Positions 1 through 10,813 of a stretch of DNA of 64,000 nt are shown here, piece by piece. Position numbers and translations under genes: made by a program. The stretch's first letter is position 1; each line of letters begins with the position of its first letter. Below the pieces are notes generated by a model that saw nothing but the letters and a program-made list of their open reading frames with translations, did no database searches and was not told the DNA's origin. The stretch comes from Megalopta genalis. Its lineage: Eukaryota; Arthropoda; Insecta; Hymenoptera; Halictidae. The stretch is from NCBI RefSeq assembly GCF_051020955.1, contig NC_135014.1, forward strand, positions 22,854,721-22,918,720, written 5' to 3'.

Positions 1-1427
1 AAGTCCGGGGGCATTATGTTGCCGCAATAGTTACCATCGCCCAGCAAGTCGGACGATGTCTTGTCGCCATTTTTCAACTAGAAAGGACGTTAAATGAGTT
101 ATTTGTTTCATTAAGAGATCACTTGATCACCGGCCACATTAAAACTCTACACAATTATTGAAGATCCTACAGAGAAGATTGGACGATCTATTTATTCGTG
201 TCCTAAGTTATTTTAGATACTTAGTTCACTCGAGTGTCTCACCAGTACGTAATTATCCGCGCAATTCAAGTCACGAATCGGCGACACCTCGAGGAAATTT
301 AACATTATAGTTCGCCCAGGTTTCACCCGAATGTCCCACTCGCAGGACACCTGCCAGTTACGAACTCCCCTGCCGCCCGTGGAAGAGGTGTCCACGGCGA
401 TCTCTCCGTTCGGACCGGACAATTTGCCTCCGCACTCTGCAATTAACAACAGAAACGTCTTGCTTAGACCTGACAAAAAGATTAGAGGAGATGTCGGAGC
501 GCGAGCAGTCAGAAGTTTCGCGGATAAATTTACCACGACGGGCGAACGCGTAGAACCCTGTCTTGTTGACGTAGCTGTCCGAGACGAATTTTATGGTCAT
601 CACGTTGTCGCTCGCTTGGAGCTGAGTGTGCGAGGAATTCGCTAGACACATCTTCTCCAACAGCTTGGCGTTCTCCGGCGTGTTCAGCGCATCGCCGTCG
701 TAAACCGACAACGAATCCGCGAAGCAGGTGTCGGACTCCTCTATGTCCAGGTTGATCAGTCTCAGGACTATGTGCGAGCCTGGCGGACAGGTGACCAGCC
801 AGGTGCATTGCAGGTTATCCGAGTATCCATTTGGCCAGCCAGGAGAATGAATATCGTGGTTGTCGAGGCTGTCCAAGGAGACCAGCTCGGTGCAGTTGCT
901 CACTGCAGTACCACGTGTTGTTAGATGCAATAAGTTCGAAGGTCGTTATTCGAGAATCATTTACAACTTACGTTGCCTCTCGCTGTCCCCGACGTTATCG
1001 GTCGTCGGTACTTGGATCCAGACGATGTCGAACCTGCTGCCTGACCGGATGAACTCTACCAATGCTACTATGTAGACGACGTTGGTGGACGACGTCACGG
1101 GACCAGAGTTCTCCATGTTGCAGCTCTCGAGTAAAACCGTTGCCTCGTCGTTGTAACCGTCGTGGATCTAGCCGCGTGAACGGAAACAGTTTGATTAGAA
1201 AGCGCAGGATAGTTTTGCAGGGAGATTTGCGGCGGGCTATTTACTCGGACATATGAGAAGCAACCGGGGCCGAAGGTCTCGATGAATATGTCCTTGATCT
1301 CGAGCTTGATCAGCTGCTGATAATCGACGGTGATCCGCCATGTGATTGGTTGCCCGATTTTGATGGGCATGGGGTACAAAGGCGAGGTGATCCGACCGGT
1401 TGGTCCGCTGAGCTCATCTCCACCCTC
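1..1427 (-). CDS. Cubn: Cubilin exons 23-27: CUB domains 13-15 (CUB15 truncated by window edge)
   Basis: CUB13 runs from GGDELSGPTGR in exon 23 through exon 24 (972-1167) and lacks the first two CUB cysteines; only the second pair (FGPGC and LLESC) is present. CUB14 is in exon 25 (534-902), with SNCTEL at its start and SPGWPNGYSDNLQCTW. CUB15 is in exon 26 (243-436, ECGGKLSGPNG) and exon 27 (1-77, LKNGDK through GNYCGNIMPPD), and the window ends inside it. CUB15 lacks the usual SPxYP strand, having a longer serine/glycine-rich loop instead. Boundaries before CUB14 and CUB15 are phase 1 introns; the introns inside CUB13 and CUB15 are phase 0. Confidence 0.92.
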
Positions 1428-4400
1428 GACGGTATAATCGACCACGAACCCCTTCGCCACCCCGTCGCCGTCGCTTTTAAACTTCATCCAGATCGAAGCC
1501 GACGTTTCGATAGTCTCGGCGGTGGTCCCGCAGAACACGCCCAGCAACTTTCCGATCCCGTTGTTCTCGCGAATCTCGAGATAATCGAGGTCACAGTTCT
1601 CGCCTGGCTGCAGGTCGAACTCGCTGAAGGTCAGCTTCAGCCTGTTACCGGGCGAATTCCTCAGGAACCAGACGCACTCTGAATTCAGGGGGTAGCTGTT
1701 AGGGTACATCGGCGAGGCGATCTTCCCCGCATAGGAGCTGTAGTTGCCTCCGCAAGCTGAAATATTGGACTTGATCGAGTTATAGGGAACCCACGGAAAT
1801 TGCACGATGTTTCTTCACCTGTGTTCAGCGTCGAATAAATTAACGAAAAGTGTTCCTGGAGGTAGAACATAACGTATTGATGTATCGTGAGCGCATTCCC
1901 TGTACTCGTTATAGGCAGAGGCACAACGTTGTTGCACCATTTGCCCAAGGAGGGTCCATTTATGCTCGGACCTTCGTGAACCTCGAGAAACGACTCTGTG
2001 CAGCTGTCAAGCTCTGTGAACGTGTCTAAGCTCATGGTAAATTGTTCGAATGTCAGGGTAACGTGATCAGCTGCAACAGTAAAAAATCAAGAAATAAACG
2101 GCTGATATTTCATAGATTCGCAGGACGAACATAGAACGTTCAGCGAACGATTGATTTAGCGCGAGAAAAACACTGCGTTGTCTCACATTTTTTCCCGCAG
2201 GATGAATCTGATTATATTAATTCGCGTGAGAGCTTTAATAAACTTTTACTGTGCGCTCCTGAATGATTTCTTTCCGTGAAGTTATGTCTCTGCCGATTCT
2301 TACCATGATTTTTGAAAGATTATGCACGCAGTAATTTCTTCCTAATTCGAGCGTTTTTATAGTTGTTGACAATCGGTGACTACAAAAATGAGCCGCAAAG
2401 CTCGAACAATCGTATCTTCTCTTCCCAAATTGTCCATTTTTATGCGCAATCTGAGCGCGAATTAGGGAGAAATTACTGTATTGGGGTTGATGGTACCGAG
2501 TTTCCGAATATTTCGCGTTCGCATGGCAGGCGTATCTTGAACATACCTGGATCTTCCGTGATCAATGTCCAGGTACAGTTCAGAATATCCGAATTGTCGG
2601 TATGAATCCAGGATGGCGATAGGTATCCCTGATCCTTGACTATCAGCCGAGCGCCGCAAGCTGAAGAGTACGTCGCTTTGAATCCTTTCGCCGTGATGAA
2701 GCTGTCTGTTCTCATTACGACCAACATTTCATTTCCAGTTGCAATGAAGGGCTTTGGTAACTCGTTTTGACAGAGAGTCGTCATTAACGGCGAGTCCTTT
2801 GTTGGACCGTTGTATATCTGTCAACATCACGATTTCGTATCACCGGACTGCGGAACTTTATGCGAATGCACGCTTTCAAACGGAGATTTCATTTACGTTA
2901 CCGGCGATTGATACCGCGGAGTCGCGAACGAAATGTAACTAAACGTTCCACCCTTTCATTTCTCTCGCGATAGGAACATTGAAAAGTTCTCTGATTTTCT
3001 AGAATTTATGATCGGTGTTTCCAACCCCACGGACTTTCTATAAGATTCATATTTAATATTGCGATCTTTCTAGATCCTCTACAAGCAACAATAATAAGTA
3101 GCCAAATTTTCTACACAGCATTTACGATTATGTCAATTATTTAGGCTTCCTAAAATATCTTTCCCCCCGGTACGTAATTAGTATTTTCGTTTCTCTGAAC
3201 CTTCCAGGGTTTAGAATCAGTATTTTTGTCCCTCTAGACTGTTTAGAGGGTTCAGGATTGATATCTTTGAATTGACGAAGACTCCACGTATTTTGTTCCT
3301 GCGCGACAGAACTCTCTTAACGACTTAAGTTGACCAGACTACAAGTAACGATAAATATTTTAAAATTCCCAGATTTTGTTTCTCTGTAATAAATAGTTTT
3401 AATTCTTCAGACTGTCTATGATCGGCTGCCAATACTTTCAATCGTCCGGATCTTCTAGACCAGATATTCCTAGATGTTCCCGTCGATGGCGACCGTTCTC
3501 TCACCTTGACGTAATCGGCGGTGCAGTTATCAGAGGTCTCCAGATCGAAGTCCAAGAAGGTGAGATTGACAAGATAGTTGGGCTGCACCTGCAGTAACCA
3601 TTCGCAGTTCTGACGTCCCGGGTAATTCTTCGGGTAATCAGTGGAATGTATGATACCGGTGTCGGCGGTGAATCTACCACCGCACTGAATAGGCACGCTT
3701 CTATAACTGGCGTTGAATCCGCGCGAGGCGTACGACACGTCCGAGTGGAATTTCAAGTACATCTTGTTTCCAAAGCTGGTGTACACCATCGGGTTATCGG
3801 AATAGCAGACCTCGATCAACAACGGCGCATTTGCGTCGTCGCCGCTGAACACTTGCAGCTTGTCGAAGTAGCAACCCTTCTGCTTTTCTAAGTTGATCTG
3901 GGAACAAAGACTTTCATCAGCATCAAGCCACAAACACTGTCTAGTCTGCGAGAAATTTATCCATTTGCAAACATAGCTTTGGTCTGCGTTAGATACATCG
4001 CATTTGTCCAATTTATTCTAAAGAGACATATCATTCGAGAACATCGAACCCAAAGATTAAATTACCGGTTCACGTTTAGGCCACCCCCTACAAAAATATA
4101 TGATCAGTGTCTTCAACCCCTCAGACTTTCTATAAGATTCATAATTAATATCTTTTTGGATCCTCTACAAGTAACAATAAACATGTTCAAGTACCCAAAT
4201 TTTCTACACAGCGCGTTTATGATTACGCTGTCAATTATTTAAGCTTCCTAAAATTTACAATTTGACACTGTAGAAACTTTTTCCGAAGTTTACAATGAAT
4301 ACTTTCGACTCCCTACGGCACGTAGGGAGCATTTTCGTTTCTCTGAGCCTTTTAGGATTTGGAATCAGTTTTTTTGTCTCTCTAAACTGTTTAGGTGGTT

Positions 4401-7400
4401 CAGGATTGATATCTTGAATCCTCCAGATTTCTTACGGATCAATGACTTAAATTCACCAGGCTACAAGTGATAATAAATATTTTTCTCTATGACAATGAAC
4501 CCAGAGATTAAAGTATCAGCTAATGTTTAGCTTCTACAAAACTGGTACCATGTACCGAGTGAGCTGATAGAATGAACACTCACATCATGGATAGTGAGCT
4601 CTATGCTGTTCATGTGATCGACTTCGATCAGCCAATCGCAGTCGACGCTTGTCGGATAGTTGAGCGGGTAATTCGGCGACGTGAACGAATCAGACAGCCT
4701 CGTCAGATGTCCTCCACATCCGTCTACCATCCACTCCAATCGGAAGTTGACGGGGGCGGGTACTGTTCCAATGTAGTGGACGAGCACTTGGTTCTGCGTC
4801 GAAGAAATCGTGTGACGAGGAACGCTGTTCGTGTTGCAGAGCTTTGCGAGTTTCGTGAGTGTGGTTGCCGAGCTGTAGGCGCGCTCATTGACGTCCAGAT
4901 AATTCTGACAGACTGACTCTTGTTCCGCTTCCAACTCGAAATGCGAGAAAGTCAGATTCACCTTGTTGCCGAGGGGCGCCTCGATCACCCAGGTGCAATT
5001 TAGTAAGTCCTGGTACTTGTCCGGGAAGTTGGGCGACTCGATCACGCCGTAGAAACCATGCAGCGTATTTTGACAAACTACAAACAGACCGAAACATTTG
5101 TCGAATAGGATATAGGGCAGTCTAGAAGTAGAGTAGGATAGAGTATATAGCAGGCGTAGACAACTCACGTGTTTCATACTTGAGATGAAAACCGCGGCCG
5201 AAGTTCGAATAGTCGGTACGGAACCGCACGTTCATCGTGTTCGACTTGGCCTGTATGACCTTCGGATGGGAGCTACTGCAATACCTCTGCCTGCTGTTTG
5301 GATCGATGTCCTCGTAGAGCTCGATGTAGTCGAATATGCACTTATCGTGATGCTCTAGGTCGAGATCGATTATCAGGAGTCGCACAAGGCTGCCAGGAGA
5401 CACCGAGATCTTCCAGTAGCAGTCCGAGTGAGAGTATGGCTGCGGGTAATTCGGGGAGATTATGTCGCCGGTGGCGGCGTTCATGATACCACCGCAACCT
5501 TGAACGTACAAAAAGAAGCATCGTCAATGTTACAATCTTTACTATTCGAATAATCGTGTTCTTCTTCTCCGATTGCTTCTGTTTCGCTGATTATTAGATC
5601 GAGTCGTAAATAAATTCCGATGCAGCTACGCAGAGTCTATTGTTCGTATCTGCCCACTATGAGATCACCGGAACAAGCGAGTTTTTGTTTTCACTAAATA
5701 GATAAGGCTTCAAAATAAATAAAATAAAGTGTAAAGAAAATAAATGAAAACAAAAGACAAAATAAATGTCTGACAAGAAAACGGAAGTTATCTATGACTC
5801 GACCTAATAGATGTTTTGGGATTCAGCAGTAGTTAATTACCAGACGTAGTGCTATCCCATTCGATCTCGAATCCATTGAAGTGTCTGGTAATATCAGAGA
5901 CAAACTTCAGATACAATTGATTGCTCTGACCTATGATCTGACTTGGGATATCTGTTCCACAATATTTTCCAATCAGGGGTGAAGTTTCGTAGCCGCCGTT
6001 CCTACAATCGTAGATTGACGTTAGACATTAACAACTCGATCAAGAAACGCGAGCGTCTCGACTAGCTGTTTCACCTGATCTCTAGATAATCGTAGATACA
6101 GGAGCGGTGATACTCAAGCATGAACGACCGTACGTTCAAGATCACTTTGTGCTTGTTCGCCGCTTCCACTATCCACACACATTCCTTACCGCCTGGATAG
6201 CGATTGGGGTAATTCGGTGATTTGATCAAGCCGTTCGACCTCATATAATGGCCGCCGCAGACCTTCGAGGCGTCCATGAAGAGGTACGATGCGACGAATG
6301 TGTTGGACTCAGGCAATGAGAACGTGTAGTCTACGTTCATGAAGATGGTCATTACGTTACCTTCGGATAACAGTATCGGCGGTTTCTTCTTTCCACAGAA
6401 GCTGAAGAAGCAAACGGCTGTTAGCTATATTTCTATCGACTGAAAGGATCAACATAGCCACGCTTGCCATGCAATCATTTTACGAGAATTTACCGTTGAT
6501 CATTTTAGGGATTTAGACGGTTCATACGTACATGCCCAGCATGTTCATGTCGGAGGTCAAATAGTTCTCGAAAACCTTGACGTAAGATTCTCTGCAATGG
6601 GTTGACTTGTCGAATTTGAACGACAAGAAGTTAAGCTGTACCACGTGACCTGGCGGAGCCTGTATCGTCCAGGTGCACTTCTGCCCACTACTCGTTGGAG
6701 AGTTAATAATCCCTATCGGTTCCTTGAGCAGTCCTCCGCATACTGTCACACGAACATTAATTTATCAATTGACTGGCCAACAAAAGCATGATCTTGACCC
6801 TTTACACTCGAAGTCAACTATAAATCCAAAATAGTGTTTTTCTGGCCTACGGTCTTCCCGTTTTATGTGGCTTAGTGTATTTTATGCGAACGAAATTGAA
6901 CCTTGCGATTGATACAACAGTTACGCTTTTAACACTCCTTTAAGTATAAACAAATTTCTAATGTAAACATTATTTTGGAACGTGACATAACACTTTTTAG
7001 CGATGTCTCAGAGTCGCCACTCGAATGCAAAGGGTTAGTTGATCAATCAGGATGCAACAGTGCCGTACCGCTGTCGATGGCCGTGTAGTTCGCGAAGAAG
7101 CCACGCTCCTGTAAGCTACCGTCGCTGACGAACTTCAACATCATATAATTGTGGGTGGAGTAATAGGCATCGAGGGGTATGTCATTTTCACCGCCGCAGA
7201 GGGTGGCGAGCTTGGTGCTGTTCTCGTTGTCCCCGTCGAAGATCTCCAGATAATCGAAGTAACAGTTCTCCGGACTCAGGCCCTCGATGTCCATGTCCTG
7301 GATAGTGAGCTCAATCCTCTTGCCAGGTGGCAGTATGATATCGTAAATGCAGGTTCTCGAGCTGTGGTATTGATTCGGGTACAATGGCGAATGCAGGAAG

Positions 7401-10400
7401 CCGGATTCCTCGGTGAACACACCGCCGCAGTCGATCGAGTACGAGAGGGTGAAACCCTCGCTCTGCACCGTGAAGTCGGACTTGAATACCAGTAGCACCT
7501 CGTTCGAGGTCGACTTCAGGGACGGGGGCAGCGTCTGGCCGCAGTACCTGCCGAGCAGTGGCGACTCGTTGCTTGGACCGTCATAGATCTGCGAAAATTT
7601 AGAAATCAGAAAAAGATTTGTCAACTTCGAGGGGTCAAATTAAAGCTGAACGAGCACGTTCCATGATTGGTTCAACTTGGTTCTCAACACGTCGCAATGA
7701 CGAGTTCCTCAGTTTTTAGTTTGAAATAATTGAAATTGAGAAAATGTCTTTCGTAGGAAATGATTTAGAGAAATTTAAATAAACTTCATCTTCTCATTCT
7801 TATGAAGTAACACTCGTTAATCTAGTTGAGAAAAAAATGCTCCTGTCTTAAACGGTTGCTCGGATAATAAAGTTATAATGCGGCAGTAGATGTAATCCTT
7901 ACTGATTTGTGAAATAAATAGTATCACATCTGGATCACAGTGATTTATGTATATGTGAAACATGTTTCGGAATTGAAATCATTGTTCTACCGTATTTGGA
8001 ATCAAGTGCATCTTAGAAAGAGCGTCGAGGTCGATTAGAAAACGATCAATTTGTCAAGATTAGGATATTTAGAGTACCTCGAGATAATCGAATTTGCAAG
8101 TGTTCGAATACTCCAGACCGAACTTTGTCCAGGTGATTCGCACACGTTCGCCAACCGGCAGCTGTATCCTCCAATCGCACTCCATGTTCTCGTGGTAAGA
8201 GGACTTGTACGAAGGAAGGGTGATGGTGCCGACGTAGGCGGTGTACACTCCGTTGCAGCCAGGTATACCTGAAAGAATAATTTTTCATTTGATTTCCAGA
8301 TAAAGCTTGTCGGGCGCGCGATTTTCATTCATGCTCGTCGAATCGGCTGAAGATTGTTACCCTCGATGGCGGAATAGTGAATCTGGAATCCAGAATCCTG
8401 GCCGGCGCCGTCAGAATGGAAATGGAGCACGGCCTCTGATCCTGGCACGATGAGAGGGGGTGGGCGCGTGTGGTTGCAGTAGAGACCCACCCTACCGCGA
8501 CTTTCGCTCATTATCTATGCAAAGTTGAAAAAATACGACACCGTTTCTCCTTAGACTGTTGTTTGATCCCTTGTCTCCTGAATTACGTCACATTGATTTT
8601 TACTGTTATCTTTGACACGCTACCTTCTCAAGTTTGCTACCAGTATTTCCACTAATCAGATTTGATGCATTTAGAACAACCGAGTAGGCGAAATTTCAGA
8701 CAGCAGAAAGACGTAAAGTGTTTCAAAGCATCATCATTTTCATCTTACTGAACTGATTAAAATAGCAAATCAATTTTGATCTAGTTTCTGTTTACTAGAA
8801 TTGATGTTGAAATTAATATCATGATCAGAATACATCTCCATTAATTTGATGGATGTCTGTATCTCGCAAGGAGATCCGCAAGTCTAATAATAATAGGTTG
8901 GTCCTCTAATTCAAACATTGCCTTCAGGAGGCAAGGGGTTGAAGCATGGGCGAGTTCAGCTTGGAGGGAGGTCTACGAACCTCGAGGTAGTCGTCCTCGC
9001 AGGTGGGATGTTCTTCGATCATCAGCTGACCGAAATGGAGCTGTATCCTCTTCGAAGGTTGGACAGCGATATGCCAAAAGCAGTCTCTGTTAGGCGGGTA
9101 TCTGCCAGGCGAACCCGGCGAAGTGATCGTTCCGTAGTCATCTGTTAGATGTCCGCCACAAATGGGTGGGATGCTATCCCAACGGAACGCGAACCCGTCA
9201 TGGGAGATACTGTTGTCCGAGTAGAACCAGAAGTACAAGGAATTGTGGGACGATATAATGTTCCCGGTTCCATTAGGCAACGTGTTGCCGCAGAATCGGC
9301 CGATCATTTGGCTGCCAGCGTTCCTACCGTCGTGGATCTGAAACGTTGCCAATTATTCAATATCTTCGAATCTGTTCTGCAAAATATTCTGAGTCTATTA
9401 ACTGGAAATTTCTTTGCAAGAATGTTTATATACTACCTGTTGACTAATACAGGTCTGAGGAAGTTTACACGATTTTTAAGCGTGTTTAAACTTCTCTATT
9501 TTACACGTTTGAAACGAGTTAGTTCGATTTTCCAGGAATTTTCGTGGCACTGGACTTGTTAAAGCTACAAAGGGAAGGTAGCAAATGACTATTAAACTGT
9601 TTTATCTTGTTCTACCTGACGTACACTGTGGACACAAGTTTTAAAAGTCCAGTGGCTGGCGTATTAACATCGACTGCGCCGAGGAACATGTGTATGTATT
9701 TGTCTCTGTGTGTATGTGTGTTAAAAGTGCATTAACGACACTGCGTACTTTACGAGTTAGAACATGGTAATAACGTGGTTGTAGCCACTAAAAATTCGTG
9801 TGGTGTTTTCGAGAGGGATGCTTTTTATGGGAGAACGTAAACGCCGGTCGAAAAATTCCGATACAGAGAAATAAACTGGCTTGGAAGGGAAAAAATGCGT
9901 GACAACGAAAAATTAGTAATTTTATCGAAGGAGACGTTCAAGTTCTATTTTATGCTAAATGTGTTTACTTTCCCATCTTCTTTGCAGTGCAAAATCGCTT
10001 GCTCGATAATTCAACTTACACGAGCATTGAGATCGCAATAAAACTACTCAATTCCTAGCTATTCATTTAAACAGGAAACTGTTCTGTCGCGAGCAATAGA
10101 AAAACTATATCATCTACAAGAAATAGGCTTCGAAAAATAGGTTTCGCAAACGCTTCTGAACATCTTGCGCCTTGCAGTCGTGAAAAGGTCCGTTATCTAA
10201 GGGGTCAAATATTCGAGGACTCTGTCCTTTGTCCCCGTACCTGCAGGAAATCGAATTTGCAGTCGGTCGATTTCTCGATATTGAACTTGGTGAAGGTGAC
10301 GTTCAGGACGAGCAAACTGTTAGTGGTGAGAAGCCACGCACAGTTCAGTCCATGCTGATAAACGTTCCCATCTTTAGGGAACACGAGCTGTCCGACAGGA

Positions 10401-10760
10401 TCCCTGGCCACGCCGCCGCAAGTCTGTCGCGGAGTTTCGCATCTGATGCCGGTGTGCGTCGCCGAACAGTTGCAGATCGCGGCTCCGTCCACGAGCCTAC
10501 AAATGCCGCTGTTTCTGCAGGGATTAGGCATGCAAGGATCCTTTATGTTGCAGTTTTTCCCTGGAACATTAATAGAAGACCATAAGCATTAACTCGTTGA
10601 TTTGAACTAGAAAACAGTGGCGGCATGGGCAAGAGAACGATTCAGTGCTTCATAATTTAGAACGTTTGTGATTCCATTCTTCTATGATGTTACTGGACGT
10701 AAATAATTCTGGACTGATTTTACGCGCTCATGGCAAACGCGAGGAGATGCAATTTAAGTG

Positions 10761-10813
<53 letters not shown>

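Noticed and set aside
1095..1167. Frame continuing from exon 23 past residue FSYVR
   Set aside because: It loses CUB features after YVR. Splicing out 1168-1244 restores IHDG and the second CUB13 disulfide.
8924..8980. C-terminal extension of exon 11 ending in LQPLAS
   Set aside because: Intron read-through. Splicing at 8980 restores the CUB2 motif and keeps the phase.
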